A stretch of DNA of 64,000 nucleotides from Balaenoptera acutorostrata (lineage: Eukaryota; Chordata; Mammalia; Artiodactyla; Balaenopteridae): the NCBI RefSeq assembly GCF_949987535.1, contig NC_080065.1:42695239-42759238 (forward strand). Direction: 5' to 3'. This document shows positions 13,633 through 25,184 of the stretch, piece by piece. The notes below the pieces were generated by a model. That model was not told the origin of the DNA. It did not search any database and saw nothing but the letters and a program-made list of their open reading frames with translations. Positions within the stretch are counted from its first letter, which is position 1; every line of letters starts with the position of its first letter. The position numbers were made by a program, and so were the translations under genes.

Positions 13633-14639
13633 AAAGATACTGTACTGGGCAGAAGATCTAAATAGACATTTCTCCAAAGAAGATACACAGATTGCCAACA
13701 AACACATGAAAGAATGCTCAACATCATTAATCATTAGAGAAATGCAAATCAAAACTACAATGACATATCATCTCACACTGGTCAGAATGGCCATCATCAA
13801 AAAATCTAGAAACAATAAATGCTGGAGAGGGTGTGGAGAAAAGGGAACACTCTTGCACTGTTGGTGGGAATGTAAATTGATACAGCCACTATGGAGAACG
13901 GTATGGAGGTTCCTTAAAAAACTAAAAATAGAACTACCATACAACCCAGCAATCCCACTCCTGGGCATATACCCTGAGAAAACCATAATTCAAAAAGAGT
14001 CATGTACCACAATGTTCATTGCAGCTCTATTTACAATAACCAGGACATGGAAGAAACCTAAGTGTCCATCAACAGATGAATGTATAAAGAAGACGTGGCA
14101 CATATATACAATGGAATATTACTCAGTCATAAAAAGAAATGAAATTGAGTTATCTGTAGTGAGGTGGATGGATGTAGAGTCTGTCATACAGAGTGAAGGA
14201 AGTCAGAAAGAGAAAAACAAATACCGTATGCTAACACATATATATGGAATCTAAGAAAAAAAAAAAAAGGTCATGAAGAACCTAGGGGCTAGATGGGAAT
14301 AAAGACACAGACCTACTAGAGAATGGACTTGAGGATATGGGGAGGGGGAAGGGTAAGCTGTGACAAAGTGAGAGAGTGGCATGGACATATATACACTACC
14401 AAATGTAAAATAGATAGCTAGTGGGAAGCAGCTGCATAGCACAGGGAGATCAGCTCGGTGCTTTGTGACCACCTAGAGCGGTGGGATAGGGAGGGTGGGA
14501 GGGAGACACAAGAGGGAGGAGATATGGGGATATATGTATATGCATAGCTGATTCACTTTGTTATGAAGCAGAAACTAACACACCATTGTAAAGCAATTAT
14601 ACTCCAATAAAGATGTTAAAAAAAAAAAGATGCTGTACT
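13633..14639. repeat. Target-site duplication of the L1 nested in the Tigger element
   Basis: 'aaagatactgtact' at 13633-13646 is repeated as 'aaagatgctgtact' at 14626-14639, a 14-base match with one difference. The copies flank the L1, and both consist of Tigger-element sequence. This fixes the order of events: the DNA transposon was in place before the L1 inserted. Confidence 0.85.
13647..14625 (+). mobile_element. LINE-1, 5'-truncated, ORF2 C-terminus plus 3' UTR
   Basis: A fairly young L1 tail inserted in the Tigger-like element. The ORF2 frame is open without a stop from the left edge to its normal end at 14254. It includes the Cys/His-rich block ([14 protein letters not shown]) around residues 90-110 of the open frame and the usual C-terminal WIKK/YTMEYYS-type segment. 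The open frame continues upstream into antisense transposon sequence to an ATG at 13562, giving a 230-codon chance fusion. Lacking ORF1, the endonuclease and the reverse-transcriptase core, it is not autonomous. The 3' UTR has the 'gagagagtggcatggacata' segment and ends in an A tail. Confidence 0.92.
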
Positions 14640-14819
14640 ACTGTACTCTATACAGTACTGTACAGTAAAGTACACAAAAGCACAACCACTTGTAAAGGAT
14701 GCATGCACGTGGTAATGTACGCCAGACATGTGAACTAACTTACATGGTTGGACATGGGAATGCATATTCTCATCTTTGAAAGTTTGCAATTTGAACATTC
14801 GTATGTAGGGGACTTACTG

Positions 14820-15847
14820 TATTTCAATATAAAAATATCTCAGCCAAAACTCTTTGAATATTTATTTTATTACTTTATGAACTTGTTTAATAAAGGAAAA
14901 ACTTTAAAATTCCTATAGAAATCTTTTTAAAAATGTAGACTTTCTTACATATTTAGCTATGTTATCTCTCATACATATTTTCTATGATTTAAAAATTTGT
15001 TTACTCAGCATCAAACACCAATTTTATATATGCAATTTCAAATAAGGGATTAATATAAAAGTTTTGCAAATAGCTATTTAGTATGGTGGCACTGGGTAAA
15101 ATAGTTCAGCTGACTTAGAATGGCAATACAAATAAATCTACAATGGGACTAACAGGTATTACAACATGTTCTTACTTGTTGATAACACTGATATTACAAT
15201 TAAGTCATGTCAAAACAATAACAATAGACTACCCATGACAAAAACATTTAGTTTAAAAATACAATTTGTCACAGCTCTAAAAATGGAAAGTTATATTTCG
15301 TCATAATGATTTACTGTTAAATTACCAAAATAGCTGAAAAGCTTAAATTGGATAGTCATGACTGTTCTATTCATGCATTACATGTGCATAGGAGTGCTAT
15401 AACAAATACATGTAAATATGCTTAATGCTCCAAAATCTGCAAAGGCAATTAGTGGCAATAAAATTTGTACTGGATTTGGATAAATTTTAGACAATTAGCC
15501 ATCTTCTAAATGTGATTTTAGCCAAGTAATCCAATGGGACACATGACTTACCCACATTTATTACTCATTAGAGGAGAGTAATTCCTGTCATAGCTGAACA
15601 TCAAGAGATGTACTGTCATAAATTCAGATCATCTAATGGACTCTGTAACCCTTTTTACCCAAGTACAAATCCCTAGGTAAGACATATGAAATACAAATGG
15701 ATCACAGATATGCGCTCTCATATAGACTGGATGTGTGCACACACTTGAAAATTTCCAGCCTGCATATTTTAATATTTTATCGAATTTATAGCTGTATATG
15801 CAGACTATGTGAATTATATAAACTCACATAGTATACATATTTATCCT

Positions 15848-15897
<50 letters not shown>

Positions 15898-16468
15898 CCA
15901 TACAGGAAATTACAATATTTCTTCTCAATATACACCCAGTTGTTTGTGGCTAGAAGACTCAAGGTGCTTTATATATTACGGGAAAGTTTATGTGCAAATC
16001 ATACACACACACACTTTTTAAAGTGAGTTTCAATATCACACAGTGTACAAAAATGTCTCATGGATGCTTATTACCTGCCTCCGAGTTTGAAAAATCACCA
16101 CTCTGGCTCTTTTTCTTCCCTTTATTATTGTTTCTTTTCTGATAATAAGCCACCTTGCCTTAAGGAGCAGAATACTTTCCCCTAAGACTATTCCAATGCT
16201 CTTCTAGCCAAATAAGACACAAACAAGCTCCAGGAAATCACACATATTCTTCTGCGGCACAGGTCATTTCTGTTTACACATGGGCCCCTTCCCCTCATCT
16301 GTCTCTGAGGCGCTGATGCCTTGGAGACGGCAGCTTGTTGCCTTATTTCCTAACAATGACATTTCCTGTCAGCAGCAGAAATGGTGAACTGGGTTTGATT
16401 TTATGAGAGCTGGCCGGTGGCTTTCCATCAAATTTAAACCTTACTATGCTCATGTGTGTGGAAGGAGC
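14820..16468. other. Unassigned AT-rich sequence with a CA microsatellite
   Basis: No gene is visible. Apart from the CA repeat listed separately, I recognise nothing. The part at 16230-16440 has a more mixed composition and may be single-copy. Confidence 0.35.
15850..15895. repeat. (CA)n microsatellite
   Basis: An uninterrupted run of about 22 CA units. A shorter cluster of CA units lies at about 16002-16014. Confidence 0.95.
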
Positions 16469-17230
16469 TTGACAGAACTTTTTTTGTTTTGTTTTGTTTT
16501 ACCACTTTATTTTTTTTAAACATTTTTATTGGAGTATAATTGCTTTACAATGGCGTGTTAGTTTCACAAAGTGAATCAGCTATACATATACGTATATCCC
16601 CATATCTCCTCCCTCTTGCGTCTCCCTCCCACCCTCCTTATCCCATCCCTTTAGGTGGTCACAAAGCACCAAGCTGATCTTCCTGTGCTATGTGGCTGCT
16701 TCCCACTAGCTATCTGTTTTACATTTGGTAGTGTATATATGTCAGTGCCACTCTGTCACTTCATCCCAGCTTACCCTTCCCCCTCCCTGTGTCCTCAAGT
16801 CCATCCTCTACATCTGCGTCTTTATTCCTGTCCTGCCCCTAGGTTCATCAGAACCATTTTTTTTTTTTTAGATTCCATATATATGTGTTAGCTTACGGTA
16901 TTTGTTTTTCTCTTTCTGACTTACTTCACTCTGCATGACAGACTCTAGGTCCATCCACCTCACTACAAATAACTCAATTTTGTTTCTTTTTAAGGCTCAG
17001 TAATATTCCATTGTATATATGTGCCACATCTTCTTTATCCATTCATCTGTCGATGGACACTTAGGTTGCTTTCATGTCCTGGTTATTGTAAATAGAGCTG
17101 CAATGAACATTGTGGTACACGACTCTTTTTGAACTATGGTTTTCTCAGGGTATATGCCCAGTAGTGGGATTGCTGGGTTGTATGGTAGTTCTATTTTTAG
17201 TTTTTTAAGGAACCTTTGACAGGACTTTTT
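16469..17230. repeat. Target-site duplication of the antisense L1
   Basis: 'ttgacagaacttttt' at about 16469-16483 and 'ttgacaggacttttt' at 17216-17230 flank the L1 with one mismatch. Confidence 0.75.
16484..17215 (-). mobile_element. LINE-1 3' end, antisense
   Basis: A short L1 tail on the minus strand. The plus strand begins with a T-rich tail carrying GTTTT units, then 'ttggagtataattgctttac' (inverse of the L1 3' terminus), the 3' UTR, and the C-terminal part of ORF2 up to about 17215. Its minus-strand frame at 17072-17215 encodes a piece typical of ORF2 ([20 protein letters not shown]). It belongs to the same 3' UTR type as the copies at 765, 13647 and 62429. It is heavily 5'-truncated and non-coding. 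Confidence 0.9.
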
Positions 17231-18807
17231 AGAGTACATTGTCAACTCTGTTGTACCGTCTGCCATTTCCTTTGGAAATTATCAAAATACAAATAATTTA
17301 ATTTCCCTCTTTTGACTTTTTATCCTATTATAACTGCAAAGAAGTGTTTTTCAGTTTAATTCTTTTATGTTTTATTCAAATGGATGTTTAGCCAGCAATG
17401 TTCCTTGAAATATTTGTGGGAGATTGACACTAAGGAAAATTTTACAATCCTAGTAAAGTCAAGCCATATATATATATACCAAAAATTTTAAGCCATTAAA
17501 GTTACTTCTCTTACAAAAATAAATCTAATACCTATAACAAAATATTAATCAAACGTGGAAGAACTCCTTCTACACACAAATTGAGGAAGGTTACAGATAT
17601 ATTTTAAGGAGTAGGAATAACCTGTTTGAACGCCAGTACAATAGAGTTGCCGTGCTTTCTTGGTACTCTGCTGTAATCATAAGTCAATTCAGTTTTTCTC
17701 TGAAAAAGAATGATATAGTCTTACCATTTCCAAGAATGAGGAAATGGGCTCACACGAACTATGCTAAGCCTATGTAAAGCCCTAACATAAATCATCCAGG
17801 ATATCCACATGGCCCAAAGAGGCCCTCTATCCACCCACCTATCCATTCATTCTTATCTGTGGCCTTGCCAAACTTTAGTACATATCCATGTCTCCAGGAA
17901 TTTTTTTTTTTTTTCAGAATCTCTAGCACCTGAAATAAGACCAATAGCTTGTAGGTCCTTGATAAATATACATCAAATAAATAAATGAATGGATTGTAAG
18001 TTACATTTCTATAACTCCTGGCAGATTAAAAATTCTTTCATCCTCTATACCTATTTAATTACACTTAATAACCTATATAATTTTCCTATTTAATTTCTTA
18101 TTTAATTTTTTTCCTATTTAATTCTTCCCAAAGAAGGTAAACACTGATGAATATTTGAATAACTGTTTAGACAAGAATAAGAGATCTCACAGAGAGGGAA
18201 TAATTAAGTATAAAATTGATTATAAAGTAGATGAGATATGCAAATATTACTGGAGAATAGTGATATAAATTCAGGAAAGCAAAGTCTGGGCAGATTTCAT
18301 AAAAATAGTACGTGAACTGGATTTGGAAAACTGGATACAATTTGAATAGGAGGTAGCGTGTATGAAGGGGACGGAGGGCATGTAAAATTTTACACACAAA
18401 AAACTCAGGGATAAGGAAGAGCAATTAAGGGTTAGTTAAGAGAGTTATTTACCTGAAATTGAGGAGGGTGGAGGGTAGTAAACTGAGAAAGACCTTTGTT
18501 AAAAACTAATCAAAAAGACAGCTTCTCAGCAGAGACCACTCTCTGATAGATTACATGTCAGCCAGGCATATTTTTTTATTGGCAATGGACAGAAATCTTC
18601 AGTAGTAGACTTTTCCAAGATACGAGTAAGCATCTTAGTGGGACTTCCTGGGTAGCACGAGGACACTGGGTTTCACGTGCAGGAACGGGAAGTGCTCACA
18701 GTATGGAAGACATCGATGAACAGGTTCTTTGTTTTTTGCAATTTCTACTTGGGCTAGTCTTGAATATCAACTTCACAAACGAAAGCGACCTCAGAGATTA
18801 TCTTATT
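17231..18807. other. Mostly unassigned; includes an L2 3' end
   Basis: No gene is visible. Positions about 17905-17995 look like the end of a LINE-2 in sense orientation ('ctagcacctgaaataagacc' leading to 'aaataaataaatgaatgg'). A T tract lies at 17900-17914. The stretch at 18170-18480 is A/G-rich and could be another decayed L2-related piece, but I cannot confirm it. Confidence 0.4.
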
Positions 18808-19006
18808 CAGTAGTGTTCAATCCTGGCTGCACGTTAGAATCACCTGGGGAACATTAAACAACCAACGTGGGCGACTCTCCCATCCTGCAGCACCCCCAGC
18901 CACCCAAAGACACTGATTTAATATTGATCTACCGGGGTCCCAGGCTTAGATATTTTTAAAATCTCCCCAGCTGATTTTGATGGGCACCTGAGGTTGAGAA
19001 CCACTG
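18808..19006 (+). mobile_element. MER5A-like non-autonomous hAT (Charlie) element
   Basis: The sequence follows the MER5A layout. It opens 'cagtagtgttcaatcctggc', continues with 'agaatcacctgggga', has a CCC-rich centre, and closes with 'ttgagaaccactg', the inverse of the expected start. The 199-base length fits a nearly complete copy of this short element. MER5A is mobilised by hAT-Charlie transposase and encodes no protein. Flanking sequence on both sides ('gcgacctcagagattatc', 'tatagatgaggaggttgaga') looks like halves of an older MIR-like element split by it. Confidence 0.82.
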
Positions 19007-19099
19007 AGCCAGCCTTATGCCCTCTCTTTATAGATGAGGAGGTTGAGACCCAGAGACATTAAATGTGGCTCAGGGCCGATTCTTATTCATCATTTCAGA

Positions 19100-19755
19100 T
19101 GTAGCTCTTAGGGTTCATTCATTACATGAACGAAATGAATGCAAGCCAGCCCCATCCTTGGGGCTTTACTTTAATGCCCTTCCCACTGCTTTCTCCAATG
19201 TCCCTGTCCTCCACATGAAGACTTCAAATTTGCAGGGCAGAAACTCTTGATTCATCTCTTCTTCTTTGAGGTACTAGAACTATCCTCACTTACACTCCTC
19301 ATTTTCTAAGAGAATAAATCTCAAAGCCCATGCATGGCATCCAAAGTCCTGAACAATAAGGTCACAGACGATTTTTCTAAATTTATATTCTAGAATATAT
19401 CTTCAGATTACTTCATATTCCTTCTCCCCAAAGCTTCAGCTCTTTGGTCAGTTGCCTCTCCCTCTGCCTGGAATTCCTTTCCCTTGCCCCTTTTCTATCC
19501 AACTAAGTCCCATCCATCCTTTAGATCGCAGCACTTCCTCTGGGTAACCTTTCCGTGACCTCTCAGACAGAACAGATCACTTCCTATTTCATGCTCCCTT
19601 AGCACTGGGGACATTGCTCTGCAGTCAGTGGGTGCCCCTCCTCTTACATGCCCCATGTAAGAAGGCTCCATGGTTTTATTTTTTTCTATATTCCCAGCAC
19701 TTGATACGATGATAATGTACTCTGTACCTAATAAATGTTTGTTGATCAAAGTCAG
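19100..19755 (+). mobile_element. LINE-2 3' end, sense
   Basis: A decayed L2 retrotransposon tail. Recognisable blocks appear in the right order: 'ttgcctctccctctgcctgg' at about 19451, the 'gtaacctttccgtgacctct' block at 19544, the 'ttcccagcacttgatacgat' block at about 19691, and the terminal 'taataaatgtttgttga' at 19729-19746. The ORF2 product is not readable and the copy is long inactive. Start is approximate. Confidence 0.75.
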
Positions 19756-20936
19756 GTAAAAACCTATTAATTTTTTTCTTACGTATTCTCTGGGTTTAAA
19801 GAGTATGACTGTATGAAGAATCTAATTCAAATTTTAAAATTATCAACAAACAAAACAAGAGAACTATACTTTGAAACCCAACCTTGGTATTGTTAATTGG
19901 AATTTACGGCATTCAGGATAGCGGTAAAATTCTGAGTCTCCAGTTCCAATGAGTCTCTAAGCTGGATAACAGTGGTTCATAGTTTATAAAAATGTGAAAG
20001 TAACATATTCTTTATTGTTAGATTCTAGGGTCCACCCAGGATTTAACTTCAAATTTAGGCCACTCTGATCTTCCCTCACTTTTGTGATAAGAATATTGAA
20101 GATTCTAATTAATTTGTTGTGTGTGTGCGTGTGTGATTTTATTGGCTGAGTAAATTAATCCATGTGTATTCTAATCCATGTATATCCATGAACAAATAAA
20201 TCAAATAAACAAAAAATTTTAACCAAAAAAAAAAAAAAGAGGTAGGAAAAGTTATTTTTTGGTACCCAGGGTCTCTTGAACATTTAGAAAAAATTGCAAC
20301 TGTAAAGCAAAGATCGACATGAGTTAAAGCTAATGACTTCATTAGAATAAGATATTCTGAAGTTGGAGAATAGAGGACCCTCAGTTCAACTGATGGGAAG
20401 TTATTTAGTTGAGAAATGATTAATTGAAGAGAAATATGAATATGGCTCCAAATCTTTGCAAAAGAACTCAGCCCGCCCCACCCCCACAAAAAAACAACCA
20501 TAACAATGATGTAGAAGTTCAGAGAGATAGACAGAATCTCCAAGCTACTTCTATAAACAGTGAAACTAAGCCTTAGGGCCATGACCCGACTTGCCCAGGC
20601 TCTCAGAGAGTTCTCAACAGACTAGGGTTGGAGGTCCACCTGAGTGGTTTCTTTCTCCACCATCCCACGCTGCTTCTCCTCATCAAGCTCTATTCCTGCA
20701 ACCATTTGAGATCATTGTTATGGTTCCATTGATGGGGAGGCAGGGCACCTTTTAGGTCAAATATGAAAAATTACCTCAGAATATTTCATTAAATATGCAC
20801 TTTAGTGCATGCCTTTGCATGTCTCAGGGGTGATAGCAAAATCTCATTTAATTCATAATATAACAATTTTTCTCCAGCAAGAGCAAACTGTCTCATTGCC
20901 ACTTCATCTTTCGTGTTTGTGAAACACTGGCCTCTC
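19756..20936. other. Unassigned sequence
   Basis: No gene is visible. The stretch holds an A tract at 20225-20238 and a short GT-rich run at about 20117-20135. The 147-codon minus-strand frame at 20139-20582 gives a hydrophobic, low-complexity peptide with no recognisable family and includes a homopolymer. I take it as a chance opening. Confidence 0.4.
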
Positions 20937-21084
20937 CGGTTTTTTGTTGTTGTTGTTGTTTTGTTTGTTTTGTTTTTGTTTCTGTTTCTGGTGGAGTCGC
21001 ACACCTTGGGAGATCTTCTTAGTTCAAACCCAGGCCCTTGGCAGTGAAAACTCGGAGTCCTAATTACTGGACCACCAGGGAATT
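20937..21084 (-). mobile_element. CHR-type tRNA-derived SINE, short antisense copy
   Basis: A short SINE on the minus strand. The tail is a GTT/GTTTT-rich run at 20941-20990. The tRNA-related head ends at about 21084 ('accaccagggaattc'). A 12-base duplication, 'cactggcctctc' at 20925-20936 and 'caccggcctctc' at 21085-21096, flanks it with one mismatch. It carries the 'ccctggtggtccagtaatta' type of head rather than the 'gcgcagtggttgagaatc' head of the younger copies. Confidence 0.82.
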
Positions 21085-21125
21085 CACCGGCCTCTCTCTT
21101 TGGATTGCCCATGTGCATGTGTGTC

Positions 21126-21226
21126 CAGCCCCAGCTTCAGGGATCTCAGTTCCCTGACCAGGGATTGAACCTGGGCTAGGGCAGTGAAAGCCCGGAATCC
21201 TAACCACTAGGCCATCAGGGAACTCC
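21126..21226 (-). mobile_element. tRNA-derived SINE head, antisense
   Basis: A second CHR-related head lies 30 bases beyond the neighbouring copy, also on the minus strand. On the plus strand it reads 'gaccagggattgaacctggg' (B-box side) and later 'aggccatcagggaactcc' (the 5' end). No long body or poly(A) tail is attached, so it is a head-only or truncated copy. Confidence 0.75.
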
Positions 21227-22399
21227 AGGAAACCACCACATTCTTATATGACCAGGGGCTGGTACCTGACTCACTCTGAGACTATCATAGTATAATATCC
21301 CTCCTTTTTACAGTGTATTGATCTATTAGGTGTGCTTTTGATCCATGCTGACTTCTGTCCTCCTCCTTCCATTTTTTAGCTAAATGGGCTATATGCATTT
21401 TATGGGTGATAAATTGCTAAAAACTAAATATATCACGCTGCTATTGTCTAGAATAAAGATTATGGGGGGAAGGGTTGGTAGATTCGGGTGCAAGATAAAT
21501 CTTCAGTTCTGGTTTTGGAGCACTTAGTCCTGTGCATATGGTGGTTGAAGCTATGATGAAATAACACATTTGAAGGCTTAACATTTAACGGAATAGATAC
21601 CAGGATGTATTATCAATTTCTCTTCCACCCAAACTTTCATTGGTGAGCTCCACAGTGGTTTGTAACAGGATATTCCTGGCATCCTGGAAAATGATTCAAA
21701 GGAAGTTTAGTTGAAGTCCCTTGGCTTCTGGAACTTCTGCATCTTGGAGATAAACTCCGTCTTTGCAGTCATGTCTGCAACAAGTTTAGCAAGCCATGAC
21801 GCACAAATGTCAGTTCCCTGGGGCCATGTAGTCAACATATGTTGTAAATTAAAATTTAATTTTAGTCCATTAAATTACGTTCACATGTCATGCTGATTGT
21901 CTATTTCTTCCTATCTTTGGTCTCTCAATCCACTGAATTGAAGGCCTTGTGTCAAAAAGTTGGAGTAGAGTGCATCTGCTGGGGGGAGGGAGAGCTCAAT
22001 TATCAAGGGGTGGAAAATGAGAAGTGGGGCCGAGCAGAAGAACTGAGGCTCTGTGTGCCATTTATTGCCAGTGTCTTTTGGTTTCAAAATTCACAGCAGA
22101 AGGTGTGGGTGCAGATCAACCCCCACACAGCCATTAACTTGAGAGTTTTGTAACCTTTCTAGCAGCAATGACCTATCATCTCTTAAATGCGTGAAGAGTG
22201 GTCTAGAATTCTGGGAGCTGTTAAGACTTGCTTTGTAGAGTCAGTTTAGGGGTCTAAGGGCCAGAGGTCAGAACAGATTCCTCCTTTGACTACTACTCAT
22301 AAATTGTTCATTGATCCATAGGTAACATTCACTGTTTATTTGAATAAATATGAAGGGAAAAGCCTCTTCTCTGGCTCCTCTGATTTGCTCAAATGCATA

Positions 22400-22520
22400 C
22401 AACATTGGAGACAGATGGAAGCAAGGGTAAGTCCTTTCATGACGGTTATAATTTTGGATTAATTACTTAACTTCATTCAGCCTTGTTTCCTCATTTGTAC
22501 TGAACAGAATATTGGCAGGG
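22400..22520 (+). mobile_element. MIR fragment
   Basis: The core matches the MIR pattern in order: 'ggattaattacttaacttca' followed by 'tgtttcctcatttgtact'. Ends are indistinct, as is usual for this ancient tRNA-derived SINE. Confidence 0.5.
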
Positions 22521-24924
22521 TGTGCCAGCCGACTCTAAGGGAAGTGGTCCCACATCAATGGACTTGGGAGAGTGAGCAGACTTTCCTTTTCTAGCGGTCT
22601 TGCTGTCATGGCAGAGCAGGTAGTAGTTACCCGGGCAATTTTCAAGGAGTTAGAGATGAGAGAGAGAGAGAGAGAGAAAGGAAGGGAAGAAAAGAGAGAG
22701 CTGAGGAAACATCTTTTGTTTTTGGACCCAGGAGAAAAAGCTCTTCAGTGCTCACTGGTGAAGCTAGGAAAGTATTGAATTTCTAAGTGCCTCAGAAATT
22801 AAATGGTATTATTTCATTATGTGAAATATTTTTATCCAAAAATTTCAGTTTTATGCATACCTGACTTTATTAGTGACAATGTCAGTTTATACTTTAGAAC
22901 TTTATACTTTTCAAAACCTTGTCATACAAAATTACCTTCTTTACCACAATTTGGTGAAAGCAGCAAGGGCGACCTGATTTTTCCCATTCTCCTGAGAGGA
23001 AATTTAAGACGTTGGGAAAAGAAAGGGGTTCCCTCTCATTCAGAAGATCAGGGTTAGAACCAGGACAAATATCCAGATCTTTTGGCTTCCTGTCCCTTGT
23101 AGCAGACTGAATCACTGTTTTCCTTTGCCGCTGAAGCAATAAAATGTAATATAGTGTAACCACAATTATTTGTATATTATACAAATAAATTCCTCTTTGA
23201 ATATGCCTCATGGCTTGATATCAAACAACTTAACAGAGCTTCCTGGATCATCTTGTTAATTCTCATACTGTCTGAGAGGGGAGGGGTTAGAGAACAGCAC
23301 TTGTATTATGTGGCATTGGTATAGATCTGTTCTAAATAATTGTGGCAATGGTCGTGGTGGTTGTTATTGGGTTCCAGTGCACAGGGTTTATGGGCCATCG
23401 AAATCCAATCATTCAAGAACAACATTATGAATTAAATTTTAATTAACATCCTTTTACTTAAAAATAAGTTTGATGACTACCCTCTGTTGAATGGATAATT
23501 TAAATGAAATACTTGAATTCTAACTCATGATCAGGGTAATGATGTATCATGTTAAGATTTATTTTTCTCATTTATATATATTTAGGGCATGTTTTTAGAA
23601 ATTTCTTTCACTTTTTCTCCATTTCATTTTAGAACCGTGGCTATAAATCTACAATGCAATACAAGTATTTTGGATAAAAGAACATGGGAACTTTTTATTT
23701 TAGTTAATGTTACTTTAGCTTTATTAGAGTTTATGAAAATTGTGTGTATATCAACAAAAAACTTAGTATTTATTTGATTTTCAAAGAGTTATCACTTAAT
23801 TGACAGCAAAACAAATTGCTTAAACTGGTTTATAATAAAGTTATAAAAAGTGTCTCTTGAACTAGAGTATTGCAGGATTATGTTATTGAAAAAACAATCT
23901 ATATTAAAATGTCCTGAGGCCACAAATATTTTAAAATAGATGATTTAGTTTCAGCATCAAAAAAATCATATTTAATTCTTCGGGATAAATATATTTGATT
24001 TTAAAAATAACCCGTAAAGATTTTCTTTCATTCATTTGACCTTATTAACTTAGAATTTATAGAAATATGAAAATAACACTTCTGTTTCCTGAATGATAAG
24101 ACACAAAGGGAAACAACAACCATATTTCTACTAATATCCTCTCCAGCACAGTGCCAGTAATTCCAGGTCTTCTGTAATACCTCTGGTGACTAGAATCATT
24201 AATCCCATGTTTTAAAAATTATTTAAGATTGAAGGTGCCACACTTGTACATATTGGTTCAGTCTCTAGAGCCCTAAGAAAAGATTTAGTGCATTTTCAAA
24301 AGAATTTTGCAGGTAGGAGCCCAAATGGATTTTCAACTAGGCCTCAACCTTTTTGAAACCTACTGATGTTGAATAGTCTTTTACTGGTTGCCATGCCAAC
24401 TGATACCAGAGGAACACTCTGCAGTGTGTTCATCCCCTAGAAAGCTTCACCAGATGTCTTCAACAAATTGCTATGAAAAGACTTTGGTCTGTCAGCCTTG
24501 TTAGGAGATAAAAATCAAGCTAAGAGACGTCCCTGCCTCCACTCCTGATAAAACCAACCCATAAAATATGTAGACTTGTTCTACTCTCACAATAAACCAA
24601 TAAAATCTCTCATCCCCCACCCCAACCCGCCTTACTTCCTGTAGCAGGATTTTTAAAATATTTATGTTCTTATTTCTACATGAAGCAGAGGCCATTATGT
24701 GTTGCAGCTGACATTGTCTGGCTGAGCAACGTGAGAAGCATCTGGCTGGCAGCAAGGAAAGACAGCAAGTTGATAAATTATTTACATAAATCAACACCCT
24801 TTAACTATTGGTCTTTTGAAGAAAAAAAGCTTTTATGTTATTTCAGGTTGAAAAGTGTTAAAACGATAAATACAGAATCAGCTGCATCATGATTTTATAT
24901 TTTTAACCAAACATACACAACCAT

Positions 24925-24927
<3 letters not shown>

Positions 24928-24979
<52 letters not shown>

Positions 24980-24980
24980 T
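24928..24980. repeat. Compound (TG)n(TA)n microsatellite
   Basis: About 16 TG units run to 24959, then about ten TA units to 24979. Such compound tracts are often length-polymorphic. Confidence 0.95.
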
Positions 24981-25184
24981 GCTAATCCAATAAGTTTGAT
25001 ACTAAAATAATCAAATTTTGTTTTCTTGAAGATAAAATTCCTAGATTATGAACAGATTTTCTGTAATGGAAAAAAAATATTTAAAGGCTGGTTTCTTTAC
25101 AAAGAGAAAAAGACTGGGCAAATAGGGTCCACATGGAATATTATTTACATGTACCAATTGGCATCTGTATGTTAAAATTGAGGG

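Larger units (their letters stand above)
13317..14819 (-). mobile_element. Tigger/pogo-type non-autonomous DNA transposon, interrupted by L1
   Basis: Both terminal inverted repeats are visible: 'cagtaaggcccctaca' begins at 13317, and the right end is the inverse of 'cagtaagtcccctaca', ending at 14819. A TA dinucleotide duplication sits immediately outside (13315-13316 and 14820-14821), as expected for the Tc1/mariner-pogo superfamily. Without the L1 insert and its duplication the element is about 510 bases, rich in GTACTGTAC-type palindromes. On the minus strand a short frame starts MSGSKRK at about 13618, which resembles the start of a Tigger-type transposase and then runs out. I read this as a deletion derivative mobilised by an autonomous relative. 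The subfamily is not assigned with certainty. Confidence 0.85.

Noticed and set aside
15850..15895. CA repeat considered as a CRISPR-like or satellite array
   Set aside because: It is a plain dinucleotide microsatellite with no spacers; nothing prokaryotic is present in the window.
18640..18710. SINE-like phrase 'gggacttcctgggtagcacg'
   Set aside because: It resembles a CHR head for only about 20 bases; the rest does not follow and there is no tail or duplication.
20139..20582. 147-codon minus-strand frame
   Set aside because: Low-complexity hydrophobic peptide containing a homopolymer-derived Phe run; no recognisable domain and no supporting signals.
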